In this document: in pieces, positions 1 to 8,326 of the stretch
How positions within the stretch are numbered: the stretch's first letter is position 1
Layout of the letters: every line of letters begins with the position of its first letter
Assembly: GCF_009817885.1 (NCBI RefSeq)
Contig: NZ_CP041764.1
Location: forward strand, 868,001-932,000
Source of the DNA: Serratia rhizosphaerae
GTDB taxonomy: Bacteria > Pseudomonadota > Gammaproteobacteria > Enterobacterales > Enterobacteriaceae
Length of the DNA stretch: 64,000 nt
Direction: 5' to 3'
Program-made: the position numbers and the translations under genes
Notes under the pieces: generated by a model
What the model was told of the DNA's origin: nothing
The model's database searches: none
Seen by the model: the letters and a program-made list of their open reading frames with translations, nothing else

Positions 1-1024
1 CCAGCTGCGGCAAATGGTCGGCCAGGACGGCGGTCTGCTGTCGGTGGATGAGGCCATCGCCCGCTGGAGCTATGACAAAGGGCAGCCCGCCGGCGCGGGC
101 ACCGATACGCTGCCCGGCGTGCCTTACCAACTGCTGCCGCTGAAAACCTCGCAGCACACCTTCGGCCTGCTGGCGATCGAGCCGAACAACCTGCGCCAGC
201 TGATGGTGCCGGAACAGCAGCGGCTGCTGCAAACCTTCAGCGTGCTGATCGCCAGCGCGCTGGAGCGTCAGCAACTGGCGCGCAGCGCCGCGCAGGCGCG
301 GCTGGATACCGAACGCGAGCAGCTGCGCAACTCGCTGCTGGCGGCGCTGTCGCACGATCTGCGCACGCCGCTGACGGTGCTGTTCGGCCAGGCGGAAATT
401 CTTACGCTGGATCTGGCGGCGGAAGGATCCCGGCACGCCCCGCAGGCCAGCCAGATCCGCCAGCAGGTGTTGAGCACCACCCGGCTGGTGAATAATCTGT
501 TGGATATGGCGCGCATTCAGTCCGGCGGTTTTATCCTGCGCAAAGAGTGGCAGTCGCTGGAGGAGATCGTCGGCGCGTCACTGCATATGCTGGAGCCGAT
601 CTTCAACCAGCATGAGGTCAAGGTGGAGCTGCCCGATGAAATGGTGCTGATCAACTGCGATGGTAGTTTATTGGAGCGTGTATTCACCAACCTGTTGGAA
701 AATGCCGATAAATATGCCGGACAGGATGCTATTATCGGTATTCGCGCCCGCACTTTGCCGGAGTGGCTGGAGGTGGAAATCTGGGATAACGGCCCCGGTA
801 TTCCCGCCGAGCAAAGGCAGCATATCTTCGACAAATTCTCTCGCGGCGATAAAGAATCCGCCATTCCCGGCGTCGGTCTGGGGCTGGCGATCTGCCGCGC
901 CATTATCGAGCTGCACGGCGGGCGTATTTGGGCGGATAACGGCAGCCACGGCGGCGCCAGCTTCAAGTTTCTGCTGCCGCTGGAAAGCATGCCGGAAATG
1001 GACGGCGCAGACTTCGATTTATAA
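1..1024 (+). CDS. kdpD: KdpD sensor histidine kinase, C-terminal part (5' truncated by window edge)
   Basis: This is the C-terminal third of KdpD, the inner-membrane kinase that responds to potassium limitation and phosphorylates KdpE. The frame is already open at the left edge, so the start lies outside the window. A GAF-like segment comes first, then the dimerisation helix with the phospho-acceptor histidine in LSHDLRTPL (about base 353), and the ATPase domain with DNGPGIP and GVGLGLAI near the end. kdpE follows after 18 bases, in the usual kdpDE arrangement. The USP-like and transmembrane parts cannot be seen here. Confidence 0.95.
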   Translation, partial: QLRQMVGQDGGLLSVDEAIARWSYDKGQPAGAGTDTLPGVPYQLLPLKTSQHTFGLLAIEPNNLRQLMVPEQQRLLQTFSVLIASALERQQLARSAAQARLDTEREQLRNSLLAALSHDLRTPLTVLFGQAEILTLDLAAEGSRHAPQASQIRQQVLSTTRLVNNLLDMARIQSGGFILRKEWQSLEEIVGASLHMLEPIFNQHEVKVELPDEMVLINCDGSLLERVFTNLLENADKYAGQDAIIGIRARTLPEWLEVEIWDNGPGIPAEQRQHIFDKFSRGDKESAIPGVGLGLAICRAIIELHGGRIWADNGSHGGASFKFLLPLESMPEMDGADFDL

Positions 1025-1042
1025 CCGAGGACAATGTTGAGC

Positions 1043-1726
1043 ATGACCCCGATTAACATTCTGATCGTGGAAGATGAGAAAGAGATCCGGCGCTTTGTCC
1101 GCAGCGCGCTGGAGACGGAAGGACTGCGGGTGTTTGAAAGCGATACGCTGCAGCGGGGTCTGATTGAAGCCGGCACGCGCAAGCCGGACCTGATTATCCT
1201 CGATCTGGGGCTGCCCGACGGCGACGGGCTGAGTTTTATCCGCGATCTGCGCCAGTGGAGCAGCATCCCGATCATCGTGCTGTCCGCCCGCCTGGCGGAA
1301 GAGGACAAAATCTCTGCGCTGGACGCCGGCGCCGACGACTATCTCAGCAAACCTTTCGGTATCGGCGAGCTGCTGGCGCGGGTGCGCGTGGCGCTGCGCC
1401 GCCATGCCGGCAGCCAGCAGGAAAGCCCGCAGGTCAGCTTTGCCGACGTCAGCGTCGATCTGCTTAACCGCCAGGTCACGCGCGGCGGCGAAGAGCTGCA
1501 TCTGACGCCGATTGAGTTCCGTCTGCTGGCCGAACTGCTGGCCAACGCCGGCAAGGTGCTGACCCAGCGCCAGCTGCTCAGCCACGTCTGGGGGCCGAAC
1601 TACGTCGAACACAGCCATTACCTGCGCATTTATATGGGGCATCTGCGGCAGAAGCTGGAGGCCGATCCGGCGCGCCCCAAGCATCTGCTGACCGAAACCG
1701 GCGTCGGCTACCGCTTTATGCCCTGA
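1043..1726 (+). CDS. kdpE: KdpE response regulator
   Basis: KdpE is the OmpR-type response regulator that activates the kdpFABC potassium-uptake operon when phosphorylated by KdpD. The N-terminal receiver domain starts ILIVEDE and carries the phospho-acceptor aspartate in LIILDLGLPDGDG and the conserved lysine in LSKPFG. The C-terminal winged helix contains LTPIEFRLLAELL and ends GVGYRFMP. I place the start at 1043 (MTPINILIVEDE), which matches the E. coli start and leaves 11 bases after the GAGGA at 1027-1031; an in-frame ATG at 1034 lies too close to that motif. Cotranscription with kdpD is likely. Confidence 0.96.
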   Translation: MTPINILIVEDEKEIRRFVRSALETEGLRVFESDTLQRGLIEAGTRKPDLIILDLGLPDGDGLSFIRDLRQWSSIPIIVLSARLAEEDKISALDAGADDYLSKPFGIGELLARVRVALRRHAGSQQESPQVSFADVSVDLLNRQVTRGGEELHLTPIEFRLLAELLANAGKVLTQRQLLSHVWGPNYVEHSHYLRIYMGHLRQKLEADPARPKHLLTETGVGYRFMP

Positions 1727-1731
1727 GCCGG

Positions 1732-2037
1732 CTATTCCCCGGCCTGCGGCCCTTTTTTCAGACCGACCATAAACGCTTTGAATGCGTCGCGCAGCGGCGC
1801 AAACACCGCATGTTTACGGTTTTCGATCATCACCTCGGAAAACAGTTTCAACCCGACGGCAAAGGCGGCGCTTTTTTCCTTGCCGAAGGCCAAATCCTCC
1901 CGCCCCTGAATGCGTTCGACAATTTCCAGAATGTCGTCATGATTTTCCACTTCAAACACCAGCGGCGTCTTTTCTACCGGCGCGCCTTTACGGTCGCTCA
2001 GCGCCTCAACGGTAATACGAAAACGGTGTCCTGGCAT
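1732..2037 (-). CDS. DUF3861-family small protein
   Basis: This 101-residue soluble protein begins MPGHRFRITVE and matches the DUF3861 family as I recall it; no biochemical function is known to me. It has no signal peptide or membrane segment. Its start overlaps the stop of the upstream PadR-type regulator as TGATG, so the two are translationally coupled and very probably form one autoregulated operon. It converges on kdpE, with only five bases between the two stop codons. The coupling suggests it belongs to the regulator's response, perhaps to metal or redox state, but this is inference. Confidence 0.75.
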   Translation of the reverse strand: MPGHRFRITVEALSDRKGAPVEKTPLVFEVENHDDILEIVERIQGREDLAFGKEKSAAFAVGLKLFSEVMIENRKHAVFAPLRDAFKAFMVGLKKGPQAGE

Positions 2038-2675
2038 CAGGCTTGCTCCTCTGCGTTGTCATGTGTGGCCACTTCGGACTCGATACGGCTGACCGCCTCG
2101 ATCAGCGCCTGGTTAATGCGTTCAACCTGCTCCTGCGTCAGATCGGCGCGCATCATATTGCCGCGCAGCACACGCTTCAGGCGTTGCATGGTGTCGGCAA
2201 TGCCCTCGGCCAGGTTCCCTTCGCGGCGGCGGCCGGCATCGGCCAGGCGGGCGAAAATCACGTCCACCGCGGTCTGATGCTGCGCCAGCTCCGCTTTACC
2301 GGCATCGGTAATCTGGTAGCTCTTACGCCCTTTGCCCGAGGTTTCCGCTTCCAGGAAATCCTGCTCTTCCAGCAGCGTCAGCGTCGGATAGATCACGCCG
2401 GGGCTCGGCACATACAGGCCGGAGGAGGCCTCTTCAATCGCCTTGATTAATTCATAGCCGTGGCTCGGTTTGCGCTCTACCAGCGCCAGCAGCACCATAC
2501 GCAGATCGCCGTGTTCAAACAGACGATGCAGTTTACTGCCGCGCCCGCGACCGCGGCCGTGCTCTTCGCCGTGGCCGCCCATCGCGTGGCGCCCGGCCCG
2601 GCGGTGATGGCAGCGACGTTCGCGCGCTTCACCGTGACGATCGCAGAAGCGATCCGAACGGAATCGATGAAACAT
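2037..2675 (-). CDS. PadR-family transcriptional regulator with histidine-rich N-terminus (YqjI-like)
   Basis: The protein has a PadR winged-helix domain from about residue 50 (LRMVLLALVERKPSHGYEL, then SPGVIYPTL) followed by a helical dimerisation region. The first 48 residues are rich in His, Arg and Gly with a few Cys, as in E. coli YqjI, whose metal-binding tail lets nickel relieve DNA binding. That makes metal sensing plausible, though this tail has fewer His and Cys than YqjI and no yqjH-like ferric reductase gene lies beside it. The start has a good AGAGG ribosome site 8-9 bases upstream. Immediately upstream lies an array of GATATATC palindromes, so it probably represses itself and the coupled DUF3861 gene. 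Confidence 0.8.
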   Translation of the reverse strand: MFHRFRSDRFCDRHGEARERRCHHRRAGRHAMGGHGEEHGRGRGRGSKLHRLFEHGDLRMVLLALVERKPSHGYELIKAIEEASSGLYVPSPGVIYPTLTLLEEQDFLEAETSGKGRKSYQITDAGKAELAQHQTAVDVIFARLADAGRRREGNLAEGIADTMQRLKRVLRGNMMRADLTQEQVERINQALIEAVSRIESEVATHDNAEEQA

Positions 2676-2696
2676 AATGCTTACCTCTCAGGTGGT

Positions 2697-2786
2697 TTTA
2701 GATATATCGAATCAAGTCCGATATATCTAATCTAGATCGATATATCTAAATCGGCAAGGAAAATATCGTGATTAGATATATCTAAA
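2697..2786. promoter_or_regulatory. Array of four GATATATC palindromic operator motifs upstream of the PadR gene
   Basis: GATATATC occurs at 2701-2708, 2720-2727, 2739-2746 and 2775-2782. Start-to-start spacings are 19, 19 and 36 bases. The rightmost copy is a perfect 14-base palindrome, TTAGATATATCTAA (2772-2785). PadR/YqjI proteins bind AT-rich palindromes in their own promoters, so this is the probable autoregulatory operator. The near-two-turn spacing suggests cooperative binding on one DNA face. Confidence 0.7.
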
Positions 2787-2796
2787 TTGCGGACAT

Positions 2797-2828
2797 AAAA
2801 AAAGCGCTGTAAAAACAGCGCTTTTTTC
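2797..2828. terminator. Bidirectional rho-independent terminator, mainly for pgm
   Basis: The stem AGCGCTGT/ACAGCGCT (2803-2810 and 2815-2822) has an AAAA loop and is flanked by an A-run on the left and a T-run on the right. It therefore works in both directions. pgm, which is leftward, ends just upstream of it. Confidence 0.85.
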
Positions 2829-2843
2829 TATTACTGCGGGGGA

Positions 2844-4487
2844 TTATTTTGCGGAGGCCAGCACTTCGCTGACGATCTCCACCGCTTCCTGCTCGATTTT
2901 CTGGCGGTGTTCCGCCCCGAGGAAGCTCTCGCAATAGATTTTGTAGGCCTCTTCCGTACCGGACGGACGCGCCGCAAACCAGCCGTTGTCGGTCATCACC
3001 TTCAGGCCGCCGATCGACGCGCCGTTGCCCGGCGCTGCGGTCAGACGTGCGGTGATGGCATCGCCGCCCAGCGTGTCGGCCAGTACCATCTCTGGAGACA
3101 GCTTGGACAGCGCCGCTTTCTGCGCGTGGCTCGCCGGCGCTTGCAGACGGTTGTAGCTTGGCGCGCCGAAGCGGGCCGCCAACAGGTCATAATGACGCTG
3201 CGGGTTCTCACCGCTCACCGCGGTAATTTCCGCCGCCAGCAGGCACATAATGATGCCGTCTTTGTCAGTAGACCACGGCTTGCCGTCGAAACGCAGGAAG
3301 GACGCGCCGGCGCTCTCTTCGCCGCCGAAGCCGAAGCTGCCGTCGTACAGACCGTCAACGAACCATTTGAAGCCGACCGGCACTTCCACCAGTTTACGGC
3401 CCAGATCGGCCACCACGCGGTCAATCATCGCGCTGGACACCAGTGTTTTACCAACGGCAACGTCGGCGCCCCACTGCGGACGGTGCTGGAACAGGTAGTT
3501 GATCGCCACCGCCAGATAGTGATTCGGGTTCATCAAGCCAGCCGGCGTCACGATGCCATGGCGGTCGTAGTCCGGGTCATTGGCAAACGCCAGATCGAAC
3601 TTGTCGCGCAGCGCCAGCAGACCCGCCATTGCCGATTCGGAGGAGCAGTCCATGCGAATCACGCCGTCGTGGTCCAGGCTCATAAAGCGGAAGGTCTGAT
3701 CGACGGCGTCGTTCACCAGCGTCAGATCCAGCTTGTAATGCTCGGCGATACGCTGCCAGTAAGCGATGCCGGAGCCGCCGAGCGGATCGACGCCCAGCTT
3801 CAGGCTGGCATTCTGAATGGCCGGCATATCAACGACGTCCACCAGCCCTTCAACATACGGCTGCACCAGATCCTGCGCGTGCAGATGACCGCCGTTCCAG
3901 GCCTTCTCCAGCGACTGACGCTGTACGCCCTGCAGTTTGGCGCTCAGCAGTTCGTTGGCGCGTTTTTCAATCACCGAGGTCAGATTGGTGTCGGCCGGGC
4001 CGCCGTTAGGCGGGTTGTATTTGATGCCGCCATCTTCCGGTGGGTTGTGGGAAGGCGTGATAACGATGCCGTCCGCCTGCGCGCCGCCTTTGCTGTTGTA
4101 GCTCAGGATGGCGTTGGAAATCGCCGGCGTTGGCGTGTAGCCGTTGTTCTCCTGGACGATAACATCCACGCCGTTGGCGGTCAGCACTTCCAGCACCGAG
4201 ATAAATGCCGGTTCAGACAGGGCGTGCGTATCCTTACCCACGTAGCACGGGCCGGTGATGCCCTGCTGGCGACGCACTTCGGCAATCGCCTGAGCGATCG
4301 CCAGAATGTGCGCTTCATTAAAACTGTGGCGCTGGGCGCTGCCACGGTGACCGGACGTGCCGAATTTCACCGCATGGGCGGCATTGCCGGCTTCCGGCTG
4401 CAGCACATAATACTGCGACGTCAGCTGCGCCACGTTAATCAGATCGCTTTGCTGAGCCGGTTGCCCGGCACGTGGATGGTTCGCCAT
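2844..4487 (-). CDS. pgm: Phosphoglucomutase (alpha-D-glucose phosphate-specific)
   Basis: Pgm interconverts glucose-1-phosphate and glucose-6-phosphate in the cytosol, linking glycolysis with glycogen and UDP-glucose synthesis. The catalytic phosphoserine is in TPSHNPPEDGG, the metal loop is DPDYDRHG, and the sugar- and phosphate-binding signatures GGEESAGASF and RPSGTEEAYK are present. The start at 4487 (MANHPRAGQPAQQSD) aligns with the E. coli start and follows a GGGAGA site; a longer in-frame start at 4526 exists but adds 13 non-conserved residues. The length of 547 residues is normal. It lies downstream of seqA on the same strand, as in E. coli. Confidence 0.97.
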   Translation of the reverse strand: MANHPRAGQPAQQSDLINVAQLTSQYYVLQPEAGNAAHAVKFGTSGHRGSAQRHSFNEAHILAIAQAIAEVRRQQGITGPCYVGKDTHALSEPAFISVLEVLTANGVDVIVQENNGYTPTPAISNAILSYNSKGGAQADGIVITPSHNPPEDGGIKYNPPNGGPADTNLTSVIEKRANELLSAKLQGVQRQSLEKAWNGGHLHAQDLVQPYVEGLVDVVDMPAIQNASLKLGVDPLGGSGIAYWQRIAEHYKLDLTLVNDAVDQTFRFMSLDHDGVIRMDCSSESAMAGLLALRDKFDLAFANDPDYDRHGIVTPAGLMNPNHYLAVAINYLFQHRPQWGADVAVGKTLVSSAMIDRVVADLGRKLVEVPVGFKWFVDGLYDGSFGFGGEESAGASFLRFDGKPWSTDKDGIIMCLLAAEITAVSGENPQRHYDLLAARFGAPSYNRLQAPASHAQKAALSKLSPEMVLADTLGGDAITARLTAAPGNGASIGGLKVMTDNGWFAARPSGTEEAYKIYCESFLGAEHRQKIEQEAVEIVSEVLASAK

Positions 4488-4562
4488 CAACATCTCTCCC
4501 TTTCTCTTCTCAGGAGCCGGGTGCAATCGCGCCGCGGCCGCCGAGACGAGCAGTTCGCTAAA

Positions 4563-5096
4563 TCAAATAGTCCCGCAAACCTTTTCTGTCAGCTCCGTCG
4601 GGAACTGCATAGCCAGCATGATGTGCTCGATCATGCTGCGTTTACGGCCGGTATTGGTATTGGTGATCACCCAGTAAGGCGTACCCGGAACGTGTTTCGG
4701 TTTGGTGTGCGTTCCATTTGCCAGCAACGTTTGCTGATCGCCGGCAAAATAGGTGCGGGTACGGCCATGCAACGCGTCGGTCGCCATGGCGAAACCGGCC
4801 GCATCCAGGGTGTACAGCGTAGAAAGTACCAACATAAAGCGATTTACGGCTTTGTTCTGCTCGGCGTATTCATCCGACAGCAGCAGTTCGCGCATGGCGC
4901 GTACGCGATCGCGCGGGCGTGGCGCCGCCGCTTTTTCCGGCTCCTGACCCTGGGCCACTACGCTTGCGCTACGCACAGGTTGCCCTGCGGAAAACTTCAA
5001 CATACGCCGTAAAATATCGGACGCACTTTCCCCGATATGTTGCGTGTGGCTGGCAATATAACGGTAAAGTTCTTCGTCGACTTCAATAGTTTTCAT
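4563..5096 (-). CDS. seqA: Replication initiation negative regulator SeqA
   Basis: SeqA binds hemimethylated GATC sites behind the fork and at oriC and delays re-initiation. The N-terminal oligomerisation segment begins MKTIEVDEELYRYIASHTQ and is joined by a linker (about residues 38-65) to the C-terminal DNA-binding domain containing TNTNTGRKR and ending FPTELTEKVCGTI. At 177 residues it is close to the usual 181. It is followed by pgm, 75 bases downstream, as in E. coli. Confidence 0.97.
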   Translation of the reverse strand: MKTIEVDEELYRYIASHTQHIGESASDILRRMLKFSAGQPVRSASVVAQGQEPEKAAAPRPRDRVRAMRELLLSDEYAEQNKAVNRFMLVLSTLYTLDAAGFAMATDALHGRTRTYFAGDQQTLLANGTHTKPKHVPGTPYWVITNTNTGRKRSMIEHIMLAMQFPTELTEKVCGTI

Positions 5097-5378
5097 CTTT
5101 ATCCAGTACTGTGTTTTCTACTTAAAGCCCGAAGCCAGGTTCTGTCTTCAAGCCGAGGGATTATAAAGTTAAAAGCGTGGGGGCAGACACAACAAAGTGC
5201 CGTTCTCAGGCAAAAGCAGACTATTACCTATATCCCCGTCATTTTTTATCCTGCCCTCGCCGGCCGGCGCGCGGGAAATACGGTGGATAGCGGGATGCGT
5301 CCGCACTGCCAATCCATCACCTTTGCAGATAATGAGTATGATACCCTATCAGAACCTCTCAAGATCATGAACTTCGCG

Positions 5379-6149
5379 ATGAAATTACATTATCAATTGC
5401 TGGCCGCACAGGCGGTGAACGCCGATACCCTTCCTATCCTGCTGATCCACGGCCTGTTCGGCAATCTCGACAACCTCGGGGTGCTGGCGCGCGATTTGAA
5501 TCAGCAGCACAGCGTCATCAAAGTGGACCTGCGCAACCATGGCCTGTCGCCGCGTTCCGATGAGATGAGCTACGCGGCGATGGCGCAGGATCTGCTGACG
5601 CTGCTGGACGACCTCCGGATCGAGCGCGCCATCGTGATCGGCCATTCGATGGGCGGCAAAGCCGCCATGGCGATGACGGCGCTGGCGCCAGAGCGCATCG
5701 CGCGGCTGGTGGTCATCGATATCGCCCCGGTGGGCTACCAGACCCGGCACCATGATGACATCTTCGCCGCTCTGACGGCGGTCAGCGACGCCGGCATCAC
5801 CCAGCGCCAACAGGCGGCGCAGCTGATGCGCGACTATCTGGATGAAGAAGGCGTCATCCAGTTCCTGCTGAAATCCTTTCATCAGGGAGAGTGGCGCTTC
5901 AACCTGCCGGTACTGATCGCCAACTACGCGGCGATTATCGGCTGGCACGACGTGCCCGCCTGGCCGCATCCGATTCTGTTTATCCGCGGCGGGCTGTCGG
6001 CGTACGTGCAAAATAGCTACCGTGACGCCATTGCACGCCAGTTCCCGCAGGCACGCGCCTATGAGGTGGCCGGCACCGGACACTGGGTGCACGCGGAAAA
6101 ACCGCAGGCCGTACTGCGCGCTATTCACCGCTTTTTGGCCGAGCCATAA
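5379..6149 (+). CDS. ybfF: Esterase YbfF (alpha/beta hydrolase)
   Basis: YbfF is a cytosolic acyl-CoA/ester hydrolase of the alpha/beta fold. The sequence shows the oxyanion region HGLFGNLDNLG, the nucleophile elbow GHSMGG and the catalytic histidine in GHWVHAEKP. I chose ATG 5379 (MKLHYQLLAAQ) because it matches the E. coli start; an ATG at 5367 would add four residues, and the long open frame further upstream lacks homology. No strong ribosome site is visible before either ATG. It is divergent from seqA, and the 282-base gap between them holds both promoters. Confidence 0.92.
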   Translation: MKLHYQLLAAQAVNADTLPILLIHGLFGNLDNLGVLARDLNQQHSVIKVDLRNHGLSPRSDEMSYAAMAQDLLTLLDDLRIERAIVIGHSMGGKAAMAMTALAPERIARLVVIDIAPVGYQTRHHDDIFAALTAVSDAGITQRQQAAQLMRDYLDEEGVIQFLLKSFHQGEWRFNLPVLIANYAAIIGWHDVPAWPHPILFIRGGLSAYVQNSYRDAIARQFPQARAYEVAGTGHWVHAEKPQAVLRAIHRFLAEP

Positions 6150-6163
6150 CGCAGGTGGCGAAA

Positions 6164-6195
6164 AAACGCGCTAAAGATAACGGCTTAGCGCGTTT
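6164..6195 (+). terminator. Terminator-like stem-loop after ybfF
   Basis: A perfect 11-base stem AAACGCGCTAA/TTAGCGCGTTT (6164-6174 and 6185-6195) with a 10-base loop lies 14 bases after the ybfF stop. The T-tract is only three long, so termination may be partial and allow read-through towards ybfE. Confidence 0.55.
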
Positions 6196-6399
6196 GCGCC
6201 TCAGTTAGGCATTGTCGTTGCGACGCCTGCTGGGGTAAGATGGCGCGCTATAATTTTTGCCGCCATCCCCAGCGTGCTGTCCGGCGCCAGATTGGGGGCA
6301 AAGTTGGCTTAGGTTGTAACGACCTGAACGGTATTAACCACAGCGTCCGGAAGCAAACCATCGCTTTTTGAGGCTAATTCCCTTGCAGTACCGCTACCT

Positions 6400-6687
6400 A
6401 TGGCAAAAGAAAACACGGATCGCACGACGCTGGATCTGTTCGCAGATGAACGCCGTCCGGGGCGCCCGAAAACCAACCCGTTATCCCGTGATGAACAGCT
6501 TAGAATTAATAAGCGTAATCAGTTACGGCGCGATAAAGTACGTGGATTACGGCGTGTGGAACTGAAAATCAACGCGGAAGCGGTGGAAGCGCTGAACAAG
6601 CTGGCCGAACAGCGCAATATCAGCCGCAGCGAACTGATCGAGCAGATGCTGCTGGCGCAGCTGGCGGAAGAGCAGCCGTCGCAATAA
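6400..6687 (+). CDS. ybfE: LexA-regulated protein YbfE
   Basis: This 95-residue basic protein (MAKENTDRTTLDLFADERRPGRPKTNP) is the YbfE homologue. The C-terminal half, around ELKINAEAVEALNKLAEQRNISRSEL, looks like a ribbon-helix-helix DNA-binding fold. In E. coli the gene belongs to the SOS regulon, but I could not find a convincing CTGT-N8-ACAG LexA box upstream here. It sits between ybfF and fldA as in E. coli. Its molecular role is not established. Confidence 0.9.
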   Translation: MAKENTDRTTLDLFADERRPGRPKTNPLSRDEQLRINKRNQLRRDKVRGLRRVELKINAEAVEALNKLAEQRNISRSELIEQMLLAQLAEEQPSQ

Positions 6688-6910
6688 TAACGTGCGCCTG
6701 CCGCACACGGCGTAAGGATGATGCTCGCTTAACGCCGCCTTACTTTCCGGCATCGCATGAACGCGATAAAACCCCGGAGCAAATTTCTGGCATGATAGGC
6801 GTTTACCGGTAGGACCCAGGTCTTTACCAAGACGCCACTTTACAACGATACCGATGCGATCAGCAGGCGAAACGTATTGTAATTTATTGAATTAAAAGGT
6901 TATACGCAAT

Positions 6911-7450
6911 ATGGCTAACGTAGGCATTTTCTTTGGCAGCGACACGGGCAATACCGAAAACATTGCCAAGATGATTCAAAAGCTCCTTCGCAAAGATTTC
7001 GGCGATGATGTTGCTGAGATTCACGACATCGCCAAAAGCAGCAAAGAAGATCTGGACGCATTTGACATTTTGCTGCTGGGCATCCCGACCTGGTACTACG
7101 GTGAAGCACAATGTGACTGGGACGACTTTTTCCCGACGCTGGAAGAAATAGACTTCAACGGTAAGCTGGTTGCGCTGTTCGGCTGCGGCGATCAGGAAGA
7201 CTATGCCGAGTACTTCTGTGACGCGATGGGCACCATCCGCGATATTATCGAACCACGCGGCGCTGCCATCGTCGGCCACTGGCCAACCAAAGGCTACCAT
7301 TTCGAAGCCTCCAAGGGTCTGGCGGACGATGACAACTTTATCGGCTTGGCCATTGATGAAGACCGCCAGCCGGAACTGACCAACGAACGCGTGGAAGCCT
7401 GGGTCAAACAGATTGTTGAAGAGCTGAGCCTGGCCGATATCATCGGCTGA
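6911..7450 (+). CDS. fldA: Flavodoxin 1
   Basis: FldA is the essential FMN-binding electron carrier that supplies flavodoxin-dependent enzymes including MiaB- and LipA-type radical-SAM proteins and IspG/IspH. The FMN phosphate loop GSDTGNTE is at residues 9-16, the flavin-stacking region WYYGEAQCDWDD is in the middle, and GCGDQEDYAEYFCDA follows. The length of 179 residues is close to the usual 176. AAAAGG lies about ten bases before the ATG. It is followed by fur, an arrangement conserved in enterobacteria. Confidence 0.97.
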   Translation: MANVGIFFGSDTGNTENIAKMIQKLLRKDFGDDVAEIHDIAKSSKEDLDAFDILLLGIPTWYYGEAQCDWDDFFPTLEEIDFNGKLVALFGCGDQEDYAEYFCDAMGTIRDIIEPRGAAIVGHWPTKGYHFEASKGLADDDNFIGLAIDEDRQPELTNERVEAWVKQIVEELSLADIIG

Positions 7451-7652
7451 TTCAACGCTCCGCAATGCTGCGATAGGTGGCCCTGCTGAGCGGCGGGGCC
7501 GTTATCGGCATCACGGATTGAAGCAATAGAAGCTACATATTAGTAACTTCCCTCCCCGTCACGGTAGACTTTGGCCCCGGTTTATCCCATTCATCAAGAT
7601 GTTGCACGCGCAACATGTAACGGCGCAGTAGGCTTTTGTTAACAACCGGCGG

Positions 7653-7681
7653 TTTCCATTTAGGGCAACCGGTTCTATAAT
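7653..7681 (+). promoter_or_regulatory. Probable sigma-70 promoter of fur
   Basis: A perfect TATAAT at 7676-7681 is preceded at exactly 17 bases by TTTCCA (7653-7658), which matches four of six -35 positions. The -10 lies 85 bases before the fur ATG. No strong 19-base Fur box was recognised. Confidence 0.55.
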
Positions 7682-7710
7682 GAGACGCTATTAACGCTTT
7701 GTGCCGACCG

Positions 7711-7773
7711 ATGCCACAGGCAACAATGCCTCAACTGATTAGCATAGTAACAGGACTGAATCCGCATGACTGA
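7711..7773 (+). CDS. Uof-like leader peptide overlapping the fur start
   Basis: A 20-codon open frame (MPQATMPQLISIVTG...NPHD) downstream of the fur promoter ends in TGA at 7771-7773, so its last codons overlap the fur ATG (CATGACTGA). In E. coli a short frame called uof sits at this place, is translationally coupled to fur and is the target of the sRNA RyhB. Position and overlap fit; the peptide itself I cannot match. No clear ribosome site precedes its ATG, so it may not be translated. Confidence 0.4.
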   Translation: MPQATMPQLISIVTGLNPHD

Positions 7774-8212
7774 CAACAACACCGCATTGAAGAAGGCCGG
7801 CTTAAAAGTCACGCTTCCGCGACTCAAAATCCTGGAAGTGCTGCAAGATCCGGCTTGCCATCATGTCAGTGCGGAAGATTTGTATAAGAAACTGATCGAC
7901 ATGGGCGAAGAAATTGGTCTGGCGACGGTTTACCGCGTACTGAACCAGTTCGACGACGCCGGTATCGTCACGCGCCATAACTTCGAAGGCGGCAAGTCAG
8001 TATTCGAACTGACCCAACAGCATCATCACGATCACCTGATCTGCCTGGACTGCGGCAAAGTGATCGAATTCAGCGATGAGTCTATCGAACAACGTCAGCG
8101 CGATATCGCCAAACAGCACGGCATCAAACTCACCAACCACAGCCTGTACCTGTACGGCCACTGTGCCAGCGGTGACTGCCGTGAAAACGACACGCTGCAT
8201 AACAAGAAGTAA
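7766..8212 (+). CDS. fur: Ferric uptake regulator Fur
   Basis: Fur is the iron-responsive global repressor that binds DNA when loaded with Fe(II). The N-terminal winged helix (KVTLPRLKILEVL, GLATVYRVLNQF) is followed by the dimerisation domain with the metal ligands HHHDHLICLDCGK and a C-terminal Cys pair region. The length of 148 residues is typical. It is preceded by its own promoter and a possible uof leader frame, and ended by a strong terminator. CAGGA lies upstream of the ATG. Confidence 0.98.
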   Translation: MTDNNTALKKAGLKVTLPRLKILEVLQDPACHHVSAEDLYKKLIDMGEEIGLATVYRVLNQFDDAGIVTRHNFEGGKSVFELTQQHHHDHLICLDCGKVIEFSDESIEQRQRDIAKQHGIKLTNHSLYLYGHCASGDCRENDTLHNKK

Positions 8213-8236
8213 AGCTGGCCTGCCAGCGTAAACAGG

Positions 8237-8259
8237 AACCGCCGCACGGCGGTTTTTTT
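8237..8259 (+). terminator. Rho-independent terminator of fur
   Basis: A seven-base stem AACCGCC/GGCGGTT (8237-8243 and 8248-8254) with loop GCAC is followed by a seven-T run, 25 bases after the fur stop. Confidence 0.9.
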
Positions 8260-8326
8260 ATGCCTGCCGATCGTGGGTGAGCTGCGGCGCCCGCCGTTAT
8301 ACCGTTCGGGCGCCGCAGACGTTGAC

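Noticed and set aside
2907..5012. A 701-codon plus-strand open frame opposite pgm and seqA
   Set aside because: It lies antisense to two well-conserved genes, its translation is Arg/His/Gln-rich, and it has no recognisable domain; it results from high GC content and codon bias.
5321..5345. GATAATGAGTATGATACC as a Fur box upstream of ybfF
   Set aside because: Only the left half fits the 19-base consensus; the right half is poor.
6263..6300. CTGTCCGGCGCCAGAT as a LexA box before ybfE
   Set aside because: The right half lacks ACAG and the position is far from the start, so I do not support it although ybfE is SOS-regulated in E. coli.
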